Shown: positions 49,544 through 62,046, counted from the first letter of the stretch. The stretch is DNA of 64,000 nucleotides from Alloscardovia macacae (GCF_002259705.1 NZ_MWWT01000008.1:177808-241807); one strand, 5' to 3'. The notes: generated by a model not told the origin, from the sequence alone. Numbers and translations are program-made.

Positions 49544-49644
49544 GAGGAAAAGTGGAGCGTCGGCGTAGGCGCGGAACTGAGCACGCGCGGAACTTCCGTC
49601 GCGCGCTCGACGCGTCTACTCGCCGTCACTCGTATCTACTCGTC

Positions 49645-50136
49645 TTACTCGACGACCTTGCGCACGAAGGCGTCCGAGCTGATGCCCTGACTGAGAATAA
49701 GCTTGCACCATTCGCGAGCGGTAAACAGGGAGTGATCCTTATAGTTCCCGCACGTCTCCGGCGTGGTCGCAGGAATGTCTTCCCACTCAGCCTCGAAAGC
49801 GATGAACTCCAGCGATTCCTTCACTGCGCGTGCCACGTCTTCCGCCGAATGCTCACCCCATGCCAGCAAGTGGAAGCCCGTACGGCATCCGAACGGAGAG
49901 CAATCAATATATCCAGGAATGCGCTCACGCAGCTTCACCGCGATAGTATGCTCGATGGTATGCAGACCGCCGGTAGGGATAGCGCCTTCATTCGGCTGCA
50001 CGAGACGCACGTCATAGTTCGAGATGACATCCCCGTGAGGACCGCTTTCCGTGTCGATGAGACGCACGTATGGCGCCTTCACTGCCGTGTGATCCAGTGT
50101 GAAGCTTTCCGGCATATTTTCTTCAGTTCCTGGCAT
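49645..50136 (-). CDS. luxS: S-ribosylhomocysteine lyase (autoinducer-2 synthase)
   Basis: LuxS splits S-ribosylhomocysteine into homocysteine and DPD, the AI-2 precursor. The 163-residue core shows the metal motif HTIEH, the catalytic cysteine in FGCRTGFHL and the third ligand in [12 protein letters not shown] 50136 has AAAGGA eight bases upstream, so it can be translated alone. However, the same frame is open upstream through an AbiEi/DUF559-like sequence without any stop, so a fused 570-residue protein is also possible. A TATACT box lies in the coding sequence about 90 bases upstream on the minus strand and may serve luxS. Confidence 0.94.
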   Translation of the reverse strand: MPGTEENMPESFTLDHTAVKAPYVRLIDTESGPHGDVISNYDVRLVQPNEGAIPTGGLHTIEHTIAVKLRERIPGYIDCSPFGCRTGFHLLAWGEHSAEDVARAVKESLEFIAFEAEWEDIPATTPETCGNYKDHSLFTAREWCKLILSQGISSDAFVRKVVE

Positions 50137-51357
50137 AATGCTGTCCTTTCTACCTCTGCTGTCTGCACCGCCTTCGCGAATCTCTCGCGGGTTCTCGCGG
50201 AGAGAGCCGCGTTCGGCCATGCTCCTTAGTATAGTGCGGTGACCGAACGTATGACGCGCGTAAGGGTGGGGCGCGGTCATCGTCTTCCGAGCATCCGCGC
50301 TCGCCGTTTCGCGTTCGGCCTCGTCCACCATGCGGACGCCCGCTTGATACAGACGGTGCACCATGCTGAGCCCACTGCCCTCGCATCCGTCCGCATGACT
50401 GAAGTGCACGACCCGCACCCCGCTCGCTTCGAGCAGCGCATCGCGCCGGCGTTCCTTATTTACGGTCGTCATGCCTTTCGCATACTTTTCTTCCCCGTCC
50501 AATTCTCCCACTATCGTTCTCATCCCACCCGCGTCGTCCGGCACAGTCCACATATAGTCCACGCGAAAACGGCGAATCTGATATCGGGAAGTTCCTTCTC
50601 GAGGGCCAGGACCGCGATACTCCTCTACGTCCATGTTCACCTGGAGCTCAGGCACTTCCAGACCACCCATAATCATGTGCGCTCTAGCGAGCGACTCCCC
50701 ACCGTTTTCGGAGCGACCGTCGATGAACGAGAGCATAGTGAGGATCACGTCACGATGCCATGCACCTTTGGTTATCTGTGCTGCTGTGTCGAGGTGAGCT
50801 GGAGTGAGCTTCGCTATGCCCATAGTTCGCGCTGTAGAGTCACACATCCCAAGCCCCTGCTCGAAGCCCGCATCTCTCATGACATCAAACATGGTTCTCA
50901 AGGGCGAGGTCACGAGCACTCCGTTCGCTCGGCCTATGCTCGGCGTGATGGGCTGGTATGTTCGTCGGATGGAGGCTGTGTCGAAGGCGGGTGGGATAGG
51001 ACATTCTGTTACATTTTCTGCTACAGTCGCATAGTCAGGCAACCAATGTACTTTTATCGGAAAAATTGACTGCTTATATCTGCTCGTACATATATCTATT
51101 GTTCTCTGATGCACCTCCGGAACTGACGCACCGTATAGTGCAGCTGCAGAAACACCACAAAAGATCCAGTGTGGATGCAAGTTCGCTAAAGCCACTATTT
51201 TACTGAGGTACTGTTCCTCAGGAGAAAGCTTTTCCCACTCTTCAGTGAGCATGAAGAATCCTGGTAACGGCTCCATTCGCTCCGCGTCCCGTCTCCACCT
51301 TCTGCGCTCATTATTATCTAACGGGCGCTGTAGCTTATGTGCATCTATACATGTCAT
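49645..51357 (-). CDS. AbiEi-like / DUF559 protein reading in frame into luxS
   Basis: The unique part (50137-51357, about 407 residues) looks like actinobacterial AbiEi-type antitoxin/DUF559 proteins. It has a central wing-like region ([19 protein letters not shown] and [19 protein letters not shown]) and a C-terminal Vsr-like endonuclease fold with [41 protein letters not shown] and [19 protein letters not shown]. No ribosome binding site is evident at the ATG. There is no stop codon before luxS; either the stop was lost or the two are a real fusion. No AbiEii nucleotidyltransferase partner is adjacent. Confidence 0.7.
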   Translation of the reverse strand: MTCIDAHKLQRPLDNNERRRWRRDAERMEPLPGFFMLTEEWEKLSPEEQYLSKIVALANLHPHWIFCGVSAAALYGASVPEVHQRTIDICTSRYKQSIFPIKVHWLPDYATVAENVTECPIPPAFDTASIRRTYQPITPSIGRANGVLVTSPLRTMFDVMRDAGFEQGLGMCDSTARTMGIAKLTPAHLDTAAQITKGAWHRDVILTMLSFIDGRSENGGESLARAHMIMGGLEVPELQVNMDVEEYRGPGPREGTSRYQIRRFRVDYMWTVPDDAGGMRTIVGELDGEEKYAKGMTTVNKERRRDALLEASGVRVVHFSHADGCEGSGLSMVHRLYQAGVRMVDEAERETASADARKTMTAPHPYARHTFGHRTILRSMAERGSLRENPREIREGGADSRGRKDSIMPGTEENMPESFTLDHTAVKAPYVRLIDTESGPHGDVISNYDVRLVQPNEGAIPTGGLHTIEHTIAVKLRERIPGYIDCSPFGCRTGFHLLAWGEHSAEDVARAVKESLEFIAFEAEWEDIPATTPETCGNYKDHSLFTAREWCKLILSQGISSDAFVRKVVE

Positions 51358-51496
51358 ATATCCATTGTTTGACAGATATTCACTAGGAGCAAGCCTGAAG
51401 AAGCTATGTTAGCAGATGTGGAAACACGCCGTAGTATTTTCTGAAGTTATCCACACTTGCGCCTTCACACTTTAATCACATTCTAGATAGGGACAA

Positions 51497-51572
51497 AAAA
51501 CTTACGCTAAAGATTTAGCCATTTTTTACCTTAGGTACCCTAAAAAATGGCTAAATCTTTAGCGTAAGTTTT
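51497..51572. repeat. Perfect 32-bp inverted repeat with a 12-base loop
   Basis: The arms 51497-51528 and 51541-51572 are exact complements and contain CTTACGCTAAAGATTTAGCC; the loop contains the palindrome GGTACC. It is AT-rich and lies in the 337-base gap between the ABC solute-binding gene and the AbiEi-like gene, separate from the ABC gene's own terminator. It is too long and lacks the run of T expected for a simple terminator; a miniature mobile element remnant or structured RNA is possible. Confidence 0.85.
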
Positions 51573-51609
51573 CGCGTAGCCAGACTTTGAGCCTCTACCC
51601 ACACACAAA

Positions 51610-51648
51610 AACGGGAGGGAAGCAGACCACATCTGCTCCCCTCCCGTT
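51610..51648 (-). terminator. Terminator of the sugar-binding protein gene
   Basis: AACGGGAGGG-A-AGCAGA / TCTGCT-C-CCCTCCCGTT stem with a 5-base loop, followed on the minus strand by TTTGTGTG. Confidence 0.8.
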
Positions 51649-51694
51649 CACAGCTTCACAGCTTCGAGTTAGCGAACCAAGCCGCCCACGAGAG

Positions 51695-53050
51695 TTACTC
51701 CTTCACAGAGTATCCCTGCTGCTTTGCGTACGATACGATGTCATCCTGCCAGGCCTTCACACCATCAGACAGCTTCTGCTTATCCGTGAAGGACTTACCC
51801 ACGAAGTCGCCGAACTTACCGCGCGCATACACTTCGAATGGAAGGAACTTGTAGCCAGCACGCACATTCTTAGCTGCGGTAGCGAGCTCTTCGTTAAACT
51901 TCTGTCCGCCGAAGTACTCGTGTGCCTTACCATCAGCATCGGTGATGGAGGTGACGTTCAGGAAGTCTGGAGAGTTCAGGGTGTTATTATCTGCTGGGAA
52001 TGCACCAGCCTCGACACGAGTAGCGATACCTTCCTTGTTATGGGTCACATACTCGAGGTACTTGTATGCTGCGTCCACCTTTGCCTTATCGTCAGACTTG
52101 ATGATGCCGAGAGAGGAACCACCAGACTCAGAGCCAGCTGGCTGACCGTCGGAGGTAGGCATCTGAGTGACGCGCCACTTACCATCACCGTTTGGAGCAC
52201 CAGACAGGAGGTTATATGGCATCCATGCACCGATGAGCAGGGATGCGATGGATCCGTTATCCAGACCCTTGTTCCAGTCATCGGTCCAGCCTGCAGTCTT
52301 TGTATCGATGAGATCTTCCGAGATGAGCTTCTGCCACCAGTCTACGAAGCCCTTGACCTTATCATCACCGGTCAGGTTAATGGTGACAGTCTTACCATCG
52401 CTGGACGTGTCGAATGGCTTGGCGCCATTCTGCCAGGTCATGGAGTCGAAGAAGCCAGCGTCACCGGAGTCAGAGGTGATGTACGAGCCTGTAGCGCGGA
52501 TCTTTTTCGCTGCCTCGTAGAACTCATCCCAGCTCTTGACCTGAGTAGGATCGACTCCCGCCTTATCGAAGACTTCCTTATTATAGAACCATGCCATAGG
52601 ACCCGAATCCATAGGAAGACCGTACACGCCACCATTCAGGCTCACGGATGCCCAGGTTCCTGGAGTGTAGAAGTCGCCGAAGTCCTTCGCACCATTATCA
52701 GCCACATTCTGCATGTAACCACGGGTGACATATTCTGGCAGAGCGTAGTACTCGATCTGAGCCATATCTGGAGCACCCGAGCCAGCCTGCATCGCATTAC
52801 TCAGAGCGGTGTACTCATCCTTCGACGTACCAGCGTTCACTATCTTTACCTTGATGTTTGGGTTCGCAGCTTCGAAGCCCTTGACTGTACGAGGTATCGT
52901 GGAATCCCATGCCCAGACAGTCAGCGTGACCTTACCATCCGAGCTAGCGCTTCCACTGTTAGCGTTACCAGAGTTCGAGCCGCATGCAGCGATGGAACCA
53001 AGCATCGCGAGGGAACCTACTGCAGCTATCGCCTTCTTACCAAACTTCAT
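51695..53050 (-). CDS. ABC transporter sugar-binding lipoprotein
   Basis: The 451-residue family 1 solute-binding protein starts with a lipoprotein signal ending in a lipobox, LGSIAAC (Cys about residue 23), followed by a Ser/Asn/Gly linker. The body has VTLTVWAWDSTIPRTVKGFE, GSGAPDMAQIEYYALPEY and YGLPMDSGPMAWFYNKEVFD, typical for oligosaccharide binders. AAAGGA precedes the ATG. It is the third gene after the two permeases, with its own operator and probably its own promoter. The substrate is probably a galactoside, given lacZ (inference). The ATPase must come from elsewhere. Confidence 0.9.
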   Translation of the reverse strand: MKFGKKAIAAVGSLAMLGSIAACGSNSGNANSGSASSDGKVTLTVWAWDSTIPRTVKGFEAANPNIKVKIVNAGTSKDEYTALSNAMQAGSGAPDMAQIEYYALPEYVTRGYMQNVADNGAKDFGDFYTPGTWASVSLNGGVYGLPMDSGPMAWFYNKEVFDKAGVDPTQVKSWDEFYEAAKKIRATGSYITSDSGDAGFFDSMTWQNGAKPFDTSSDGKTVTINLTGDDKVKGFVDWWQKLISEDLIDTKTAGWTDDWNKGLDNGSIASLLIGAWMPYNLLSGAPNGDGKWRVTQMPTSDGQPAGSESGGSSLGIIKSDDKAKVDAAYKYLEYVTHNKEGIATRVEAGAFPADNNTLNSPDFLNVTSITDADGKAHEYFGGQKFNEELATAAKNVRAGYKFLPFEVYARGKFGDFVGKSFTDKQKLSDGVKAWQDDIVSYAKQQGYSVKE

Positions 53051-53153
53051 ATTGAGTCCTTTCTCAATTTCTTCTGTCGACCACGGGCATCCTCCCCGTC
53101 CTTAGCAGAGGACGCCCGTTATCTTGTCGATACCCTTAAGAGTATCACAGAAA

Positions 53154-53171
53154 AATGTTTGCGCTAACATT
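53154..53171. promoter_or_regulatory. LacI-type operator before the sugar-binding protein gene
   Basis: AATGTTTGCGCTAACATT is a near-perfect palindrome centred on GC, the pattern bound by LacI-family repressors. It lies about 105 bases upstream of the gene, overlapping a likely -35 region with TGTGATACT as extended -10 just downstream. Confidence 0.6.
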
Positions 53172-53232
53172 TTTCCGAAAATTGTTACTATTTTGTTATA
53201 CTGCTCGCGTGTCACACCCAGTGCACTAGGCC

Positions 53233-54225
53233 TTACTCCTTCACCGCACCAGCAGCCAGACCAGACTGCCAGTAGCGCTGCAGGCACAGGAACGCGATAA
53301 CCAGCGGAATAATGGTGATGAGCGAGCCCGTAATCACGAGGTTCTGGATAGGAATGCCGCCCGCCGTGGCCGCTTGGCTCTTCCACTGGTTCAGACCGAT
53401 GGTCAGTGGGTACCAGTCCGAGTCCTTAATCATGATCATAGGCAGGAAGTAGTTATTCCACGTGGCCACGATGGTGAACAGCGCTGTCGTCACGATGCCC
53501 GGAGACAGCAGTGGTAGCGATATCTTCCAGAAGGTATGCCATTCGCTCGCACCGTCCACGCGCGCCGCTTCGAGCAGCTCAGTAGGCACGGACTGCTCCG
53601 AGAAAATCCACATGAGGTAGAGTCCGAATGGCGAGATGAGCGACGGAATGAGCATAGCCCACGGCGTGTTCGTCAGCCCCAGCTTCGCGAAGAGGAGGAA
53701 TTGAGGAACAGCCAGCGCGATACCCGGCACCGAGATGGAGCCGATGATGATGGCGAAGACAGCCTTACGCCCCGGGAAGCGGAACTTCGCCAGCGCATAC
53801 CCGCCCATGATGGCCAGCAGCGTCGCGCCGCCCGCACCCACGACCACGTACAGCAGCGTGTTCAGCAGCCAGCGCGTAAAGATGCCGTCGTTATACGTGA
53901 AGACTTTGGCTACGTTATCAAAGAAGGCGAAGCTATGGCCTGGTCCGAGTCCGAAGGTGGAACTGAAGTCCGCCTGCGTCTTCGTCGAGTTGATCAGCAG
54001 ATAGGCGAACGGGAAGAGGCAGTACACGGCGAAGATGGCGCTCAGGATGGTGAGCGTGAGGCTTCGGCGAGGGTTGTTTACGTTAGCAAAGCCGGCCTTC
54101 GCACTGCGCTTACGTTCTGCTTTTTCGTCTGCAGCGACGCGCTTCTGGCGCAATTTTTCCGCCTTCTTCGCTGCGCGTTCCTTCTCGGCTGCAGTCATCG
54201 ATGCACTCATAGTTTTTTCAGTCAT
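53233..54225 (-). CDS. ABC sugar transporter permease (MalG-type)
   Basis: The 330-residue protein has an unusually long basic N-terminus (Lys/Arg/Ala-rich, about residues 10-50), then six helices. The EAA-type cytoplasmic loop is visible as ELLEAARVDGASEWHTFWKISLPLLSPG, the contact for the ATPase. It ends in LQRYWQSGLAAGAVKE, the MalG signature end. ATG 54225 is preferred to an upstream GTG lacking a ribosome binding site. It follows the MalF-type gene by 13 bases. Confidence 0.9.
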   Translation of the reverse strand: MTEKTMSASMTAAEKERAAKKAEKLRQKRVAADEKAERKRSAKAGFANVNNPRRSLTLTILSAIFAVYCLFPFAYLLINSTKTQADFSSTFGLGPGHSFAFFDNVAKVFTYNDGIFTRWLLNTLLYVVVGAGGATLLAIMGGYALAKFRFPGRKAVFAIIIGSISVPGIALAVPQFLLFAKLGLTNTPWAMLIPSLISPFGLYLMWIFSEQSVPTELLEAARVDGASEWHTFWKISLPLLSPGIVTTALFTIVATWNNYFLPMIMIKDSDWYPLTIGLNQWKSQAATAGGIPIQNLVITGSLITIIPLVIAFLCLQRYWQSGLAAGAVKE

Positions 54226-54238
54226 GTCTCTGCCCACC

Positions 54239-55159
54239 TTACTTCATCTGATCTTTCATGCTGCGCAGCTGCACTGCGTAGGCTATCACCATGGTGATCA
54301 CAGCCATGACGATGGCCATAGCTGCCGCATAATTACTCTGGTTTCCAGAGAAGGAGAGGTTATACGCATACATATTCGGCGTGTAGTTCGTCGTGATAGC
54401 GTTACCAGGAACCATGTTCTGGAGAATAGATGGCTCGTTAAAGAGCTGGAAGGAACCGATGATGGAGAAGATGACCGTAATGGCCAGCGATCCCCGCAGC
54501 TCCGGCAGCTTAATGGACTTAACGATGTCCCACTCCGAAGCACCATCGATGGATGCCGCCTCGTAGAGGCTGTGCGGAATCGTGGAGAGAGACGAGTAGA
54601 AGATAAGCATGTTATAGCCCGTGAACTCCCACGTCACGATGTTACCGATGGACGCGAGCAGCACACTCGGCGCGAAAGCGTCGAAGTTCGTGCCGAAGAA
54701 GGAGTTAAAGCTTCCCACGAGACCATACTTCGCACCGTAAGCGAAGCCCCAGATGAGGGTGGATACCACAGCTGGTACGGCGTACGGCAGGAAGGTAGCG
54801 ATGCGGAAGAACTTCGTCCCATGCAGCTTCATGGAGTCGATGGCCAGTGCCAGAGCTGCCGCGAGGAAGAGCATGATAGGCACCTGCACCACGGTGAAGA
54901 GCGCCACGCGTCCCACAGCAGTCCAGAACTGCTGGTCCTGGAACAGGCGGGTGTAGTTATCCACACCTACGAAGACATTTCCACCTATAAGGCGCTGCTG
55001 GAAAAAGCTGATATAGATAGCGTAGGCGATAGGAATAATAAAGACGAAAGCAAAGACTGCGGCAAATGGCCACATGAACTTCCAGCCACGCCAGTCCGCC
55101 TTATGGCGGTTCACCTGCGCAGCAGACTGCGCCGTGGCAGTAGTCGTCGGTGTACTCAT
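54239..55159 (-). CDS. ABC sugar transporter permease (MalF-type)
   Basis: The 306-residue permease has six helices, the EAA loop SLYEAASIDGASEWDIVKSIKLPELRG and the FNEPSILQNM-type periplasmic region (FQLFNEPSIL). A strong GAGGAG precedes the ATG. It is the first gene of the transporter operon, divergent from the lacI-type gene, and forms a heterodimer with the MalG-type protein (family knowledge). No ATPase gene lies in the locus; a shared MsmK-type ATPase is usual in such organisms. Confidence 0.9.
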   Translation of the reverse strand: MSTPTTTATAQSAAQVNRHKADWRGWKFMWPFAAVFAFVFIIPIAYAIYISFFQQRLIGGNVFVGVDNYTRLFQDQQFWTAVGRVALFTVVQVPIMLFLAAALALAIDSMKLHGTKFFRIATFLPYAVPAVVSTLIWGFAYGAKYGLVGSFNSFFGTNFDAFAPSVLLASIGNIVTWEFTGYNMLIFYSSLSTIPHSLYEAASIDGASEWDIVKSIKLPELRGSLAITVIFSIIGSFQLFNEPSILQNMVPGNAITTNYTPNMYAYNLSFSGNQSNYAAAMAIVMAVITMVIAYAVQLRSMKDQMK

Positions 55160-55302
55160 CAGTACTCCTCTTCGTTAAGGACTTCAGGGGGTCATCCGAG
55201 AGAAACTCAAGCGCTCTATGGAAGCATTCCATAAAAACATCTACGTTCCCATTACCTCAAAGACTCCCGCAAGAAAATCTTTGAAACGCCGTGCATTTCT
55301 CG

Positions 55303-55320
55303 AATGTTTGCGTTATCATA
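55303..55320. promoter_or_regulatory. Second LacI-type operator, permease/regulator intergenic region
   Basis: AATGTTTGCGTTATCATA matches the operator at 53154-53171 in its first ten bases and five of the next eight. It lies in the 297-base gap between the divergent permease and LacI genes and could control both. The rest of that gap shows no gene. Confidence 0.5.
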
Positions 55321-55456
55321 ATAACATCACCACAGACCGAATGCAAGCTCGGCACGCGGAAGAGTTGCCCAGAGCTTCGCACCGGTCTTGGTATACTAAG
55401 AGCAGGAATTGCCAGAAAAACAAGCAAAGCAGCTTACGTACGTTCAGGAGGGTCAC

Positions 55457-56470
55457 ATGGCACACTCAGGTTCCGTCTCGCTGCAGGACGTCGCGCGCGA
55501 GGCGGGCGTATCGCCGCAGACGGTCTCGCGCGTCGTGCACGGAAGCGCGGCCGTCAAGCCCGTCACGAAAGCAAAGGTGGAGCTCGCCATGAGTAAGCTC
55601 GGCTACCGGCCGAATTACGCGGCGCGGGCGCTGAAGTACCAGAGGTTTAATAACGTGGGCGTGGTCATGTTTAACACGGCCACCTTCGGTAACTCGCGCA
55701 TCCTCGACGGCATCTCGAGCGAGGCAAACCGAAATGGTTACGCTACCACTATCTTTACTCTGCTGGATAAGCGCGAGCAGACTCTGCAGTCCGCAGTAGA
55801 CCACATGAAGCAGCTTCCGGTGGACGGTGTTATCGTTATCCTCGAGAGGCGCATCGCGGACTTCGAGGATTTCACGCCGCCTGCAGAGCTTCCCGTGGTG
55901 CTCGTGGTGGACCAGCCGTCGGAACACTGTCCTACCGTGGATGGCGACCAGTATGGGTGCTCGGTTCAGGCTGTGGATTACCTGATGAGCCGCGGGCACG
56001 AGACGGTCTACCATGTGGCTGGCCCCGCGGATTCGCGCGCGGCACAGAGTCGCGAGAAAGGCTGGAGAGATGCGCTCGCTGAACATGGCGTGAGCACGCC
56101 TCCCCCGCTGTATCGCGGCGACTGGCTGGCAGACAGCGGCTACCAGGCTGGTCTCGCGCTGGCTCATGAGAAGGACTGCACAGCGGTCTACGCGGCGAAT
56201 GACCAGATGGCGTACGGCGTTATGCTGGGTCTGCGCGCCGCGGGCAAGCGCGTGCCGGAAGACGTGAGCATCATAGGCGTGGACGATTCGCTCGTGGACA
56301 TCGTGCCGCGCCTCGAGCTGACCACGCTGCGTATGCGTTTCGACATCATCGGCCGCGAGGCGTTCACGGCGGCGAAGGCGCTCGTGGACGGACAGAGCGT
56401 CGAGCTGAACGTGAAGAAGCTCATTCCGAACGAGCTTATCGAGCGGTCGAGCGTGCGACGCTTGGCTTAG
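55457..56470 (+). CDS. LacI-family transcriptional repressor
   Basis: The 337-residue repressor has the N-terminal helix-turn-helix VSLQDVAREAGVSPQTVSRVVHG (residues 7-29), the hinge-helix region NYAARALKYQRFNNVGVVMF, and a periplasmic-binding-protein-like effector domain with a C-terminal SIIGVDDSLVDIVPRLELTTLRM. GGAGGG precedes the ATG at 55457; the open frame upstream is not homologous. It is divergent from the sugar ABC genes and directly before lacZ, so a galactoside-responsive repressor of both is likely. Confidence 0.93.
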   Translation: MAHSGSVSLQDVAREAGVSPQTVSRVVHGSAAVKPVTKAKVELAMSKLGYRPNYAARALKYQRFNNVGVVMFNTATFGNSRILDGISSEANRNGYATTIFTLLDKREQTLQSAVDHMKQLPVDGVIVILERRIADFEDFTPPAELPVVLVVDQPSEHCPTVDGDQYGCSVQAVDYLMSRGHETVYHVAGPADSRAAQSREKGWRDALAEHGVSTPPPLYRGDWLADSGYQAGLALAHEKDCTAVYAANDQMAYGVMLGLRAAGKRVPEDVSIIGVDDSLVDIVPRLELTTLRMRFDIIGREAFTAAKALVDGQSVELNVKKLIPNELIERSSVRRLA

Positions 56471-56516
56471 CGTCCTCCTTCTATCCCATTTCCCCCTGCT
56501 ACCCTAAACTCACTAA

Positions 56517-59723
<3,207 letters not shown>

Positions 59724-59776
59724 CTCGCACTCCCGCACAGCCGCACGAAGCGCGCTCACCGCAAGCGTGATATTCG

Positions 59777-59829
59777 GCACATATCGCTCTCAGCTCATAC
59801 ACACGCAAGCAGCTGAGAGCGAAATGTGC
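59777..59829. terminator. Hairpin between lacZ and sodA
   Basis: GCACAT-a-TCGCTCTCAGCT pairs with AGCTGAGAGCGA-a-ATGTGC, 18 bp with a mismatch and a 15-base loop. It probably ends lacZ transcription, though no T run follows; it could also be part of sodA control, lying 42 bases before that start. Confidence 0.55.
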
Positions 59830-59870
59830 GAAAATGGAAGTGTTAACCATACGAGAGTAAGGACTTACAC

Positions 59871-60497
59871 ATGGCTATCTACACTCTTCCAGAGCTGCCA
59901 TACGACTACGCAGCACTCGAACCACACATCTCCGGTAAGATCATGGAGCTTCATCACGATAAGCACCATGCGAACTACGTAGCCGGCGCGAACGCAGCTC
60001 TCGAGCGTCTCGAAGAAGCACGCGAGAAGAACGACTTCGCTGCCATTAACCTCTGGGAAAAGAACCTCGCGTTTAACCTCGGTGGTCACATTAACCACAC
60101 CTTCTTCTGGAATAACCTCACTCCAGAAGGAAAGGGCCGTCCAGACGGCGAGTTCGGCGAAGAGATCACGAAGCAGTTCGGCTCTTTCGAGAAGTTCCAG
60201 GCGCAGTTTACCGCTGCTGCTCTCGGCCTGCAGGGTTCCGGCTGGGCAGTGCTCGCGTGGGATGCACTCGGCGACCGTCTCGTGACGTTCCAGCTGTATG
60301 ATCAGCAGTCGAACGTTCCTGTAAACATCGTTCCACTCGTCATGCTGGACATGTGGGAGCACGCATTCTACCTCGACTACGTGAATGTCAAGGCAGATTA
60401 CGTGAAGGCGTGGTGGAATATCGTGAACTGGGATCACGCGGCCCAGACCTGGGCGAAGGCGAAGGCTGCTGGCTTGGGTGCAGGCGTGGCGCTGTAA
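59871..60497 (+). CDS. sodA: Superoxide dismutase (Fe/Mn family)
   Basis: SodA removes superoxide. The 208-residue protein has the four metal ligands in [31 protein letters not shown], and [12 protein letters not shown] (Asp and His), and the active-site [10 protein letters not shown]. Met/Gly context around residue 75 fits the Mn or cambialistic type. AAGGA precedes the ATG. Many bifidobacteria lack this enzyme, so its presence with Ohr suggests a niche with oxygen. Confidence 0.95.
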   Translation: MAIYTLPELPYDYAALEPHISGKIMELHHDKHHANYVAGANAALERLEEAREKNDFAAINLWEKNLAFNLGGHINHTFFWNNLTPEGKGRPDGEFGEEITKQFGSFEKFQAQFTAAALGLQGSGWAVLAWDALGDRLVTFQLYDQQSNVPVNIVPLVMLDMWEHAFYLDYVNVKADYVKAWWNIVNWDHAAQTWAKAKAAGLGAGVAL

Positions 60498-60528
60498 GCT
60501 TTCTGCTTTTTTCGGCTTTACGCTTTAC

Positions 60529-60565
60529 GGGGGTAAAAGTGGAGTTTTCACCCACTTTTACCCCC
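60529..60565 (+). terminator. Terminator of sodA
   Basis: A perfect 14-bp stem GGGGGTAAAAGTGG / CCACTTTTACCCCC with a 9-base loop, followed by TTTCTTTTTCTG. A partial copy of the same palindrome occurs at 60667-60703. Confidence 0.85.
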
Positions 60566-60666
60566 TTTCTTTTTCTGTATAGTCCGCTTTTTAGCGCTTT
60601 TGTGTGGGCAATTCTTCCTCTAGCATGGTATTCTTCTCGGAATTTCTGCTAAAATAGGTGGTTAAC

Positions 60667-60703
60667 GGGGGTAAAGTTCCTCTTTTTGACGACTTTTACC
60701 CCC
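60667..60703. repeat. Second copy of the GGGGGTAAA / TTTACCCCC palindrome
   Basis: GGGGGTAAAGT (60667-60677) and ACTTTTACCCCC (60692-60703) repeat the sodA-terminator arms with one base missing, 43 bases before the ATPase gene. It may be an operator or a duplicated terminator attenuating the ATPase gene. Confidence 0.6.
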
Positions 60704-60746
60704 TAAAAGATGTTTTTATGTGGAGAAGTAGTGAAGGCAGGCAGCT

Positions 60747-61982
60747 ATGGAGACATATCCTCGGGAACGTTATCTCACGCGCATTCGTCCTTTTTACGAG
60801 GACACTGAGCTGATAAAAGTCATCACTGGCATACGCCGCTGCGGAAAGTCGAGCCTCATGATGAGCATCCGTGACGAGCTGGCGGATACCGGAGTACCTG
60901 CCGATCATCTCATTTTTCTGAACCTCGACAGTCGCGCCTACACGCACATCACTGAGCCAGACCAGCTCGACACACTTATCGAGCAGTTCGTGAAGCTCGA
61001 TGGTTCTGGACTGTATTATCTCTTCATCGATGAGATTCAGAATGTGCGAGGATTCGAGACTGTGCTGAATGCGTGGCGTGAAGAGCGTGCGTGTTCCATC
61101 TTTATCACTGGCTCGAACTCCTACCTTCTGTCTGGGGAACTCGCCACGAAACTGACTGGACGCTACATCGAATTCGAGATGTTCACACTGTCATTCAGTG
61201 AATACCTCGAGATGCGTTCCTTCCTCGGAAAGCCGTCCGAGAATGTCTCGCAGTCCTTCCGCGACTACATCACGTATGGAGGATTTCCTCGCGCACTGAG
61301 CTATGATGAAGCAGAGCCGAAAGCGCACTATATAGAAGACGTTATCTCGCAGATTTTTGATAAAGATATTACAGCGCGAAAGATGGTCCGTCATCGAGAT
61401 ACCTTTACTCGAGTACAGGATTACCTCATTAATAATGCTGCTTCCCCGACGAACCTTTCTGCCATTCTGCGCTATCTGAAGAATACGGAAGGGATTAGTC
61501 TCAAGCGCGAAACTCTCGCATCCTACGTCACCCTTCTCGAGAATGCGAAGGTACTCTATAAGTGTCCTCGCTTCGATCTCACCTCACGCAAATCACTGCG
61601 CGGTGGAGAAAAATACTATCTCGCCGACCAAGGTATACGTTTCGCACGAAACACAGATCATCGTCTCAGCTATGGCCCTAGCCTCGAAAATATCCTCTAC
61701 ATTCATCTCAAAAGTAAGGGGTATGACGTAAGCGTAGGAACCGTAGGGCAGCTCGAGTGCGACTTCATCGTCCGCAAACGAGACCAGTACGCGTATATTC
61801 AGGTATCTATGAGTGTGGAGGACCCTTCTGTAGAAGAGCGCGAGTTTCGTCCCTTTACAAAGCTAGCGGACGGATACCCGAAGTATCTGTTTACTCTAGA
61901 TGTCCTTCCCCTTCAGCGCGACGGCGTGCGTCACCTGAATATTCTCGAGTTTCTGCAGAACGATGGAGATATCCAGTTCTAG
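60747..61982 (+). CDS. AAA-family ATPase with DUF4143 domain
   Basis: The 411-residue protein has Walker A TGIRRCGKSSLM (about residues 29-40), Walker B LYYLFIDEIQNV, a sensor-like IFITGSNSYLLSGELATKLTGR, and the DUF4143 C-terminal region ending in a nuclease-like GQLECDFIVRKRDQYAYIQVSMS strand pattern. Such proteins are common in anaerobes and often taken up horizontally; their role is not established. It stands alone between two hairpins. The ribosome binding site is modest (GGCAGG). Confidence 0.88.
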   Translation: METYPRERYLTRIRPFYEDTELIKVITGIRRCGKSSLMMSIRDELADTGVPADHLIFLNLDSRAYTHITEPDQLDTLIEQFVKLDGSGLYYLFIDEIQNVRGFETVLNAWREERACSIFITGSNSYLLSGELATKLTGRYIEFEMFTLSFSEYLEMRSFLGKPSENVSQSFRDYITYGGFPRALSYDEAEPKAHYIEDVISQIFDKDITARKMVRHRDTFTRVQDYLINNAASPTNLSAILRYLKNTEGISLKRETLASYVTLLENAKVLYKCPRFDLTSRKSLRGGEKYYLADQGIRFARNTDHRLSYGPSLENILYIHLKSKGYDVSVGTVGQLECDFIVRKRDQYAYIQVSMSVEDPSVEEREFRPFTKLADGYPKYLFTLDVLPLQRDGVRHLNILEFLQNDGDIQF

Positions 61983-62002
61983 ACCATGATGAATACGACG
62001 AC

Positions 62003-62046
62003 GGGGCTGGTGCCCTGAGGTTTATGTGACCTCGGGCGCCAGCCCC
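62003..62046. terminator. Bidirectional hairpin between ATPase and surface-protein genes
   Basis: GGGGCTGGTGCCCTGAGGT pairs with ACCTCGGGCGCCAGCCCC, 18 bp with a one-base bulge and a G-T pair, loop of 7. It separates convergent genes. Confidence 0.75.

Noticed and set aside
51587..53167. 526-codon open frame antisense to the sugar-binding lipoprotein gene
   Set aside because: The minus-strand gene has a signal peptide, lipobox and family sequence; the plus-strand frame has none.
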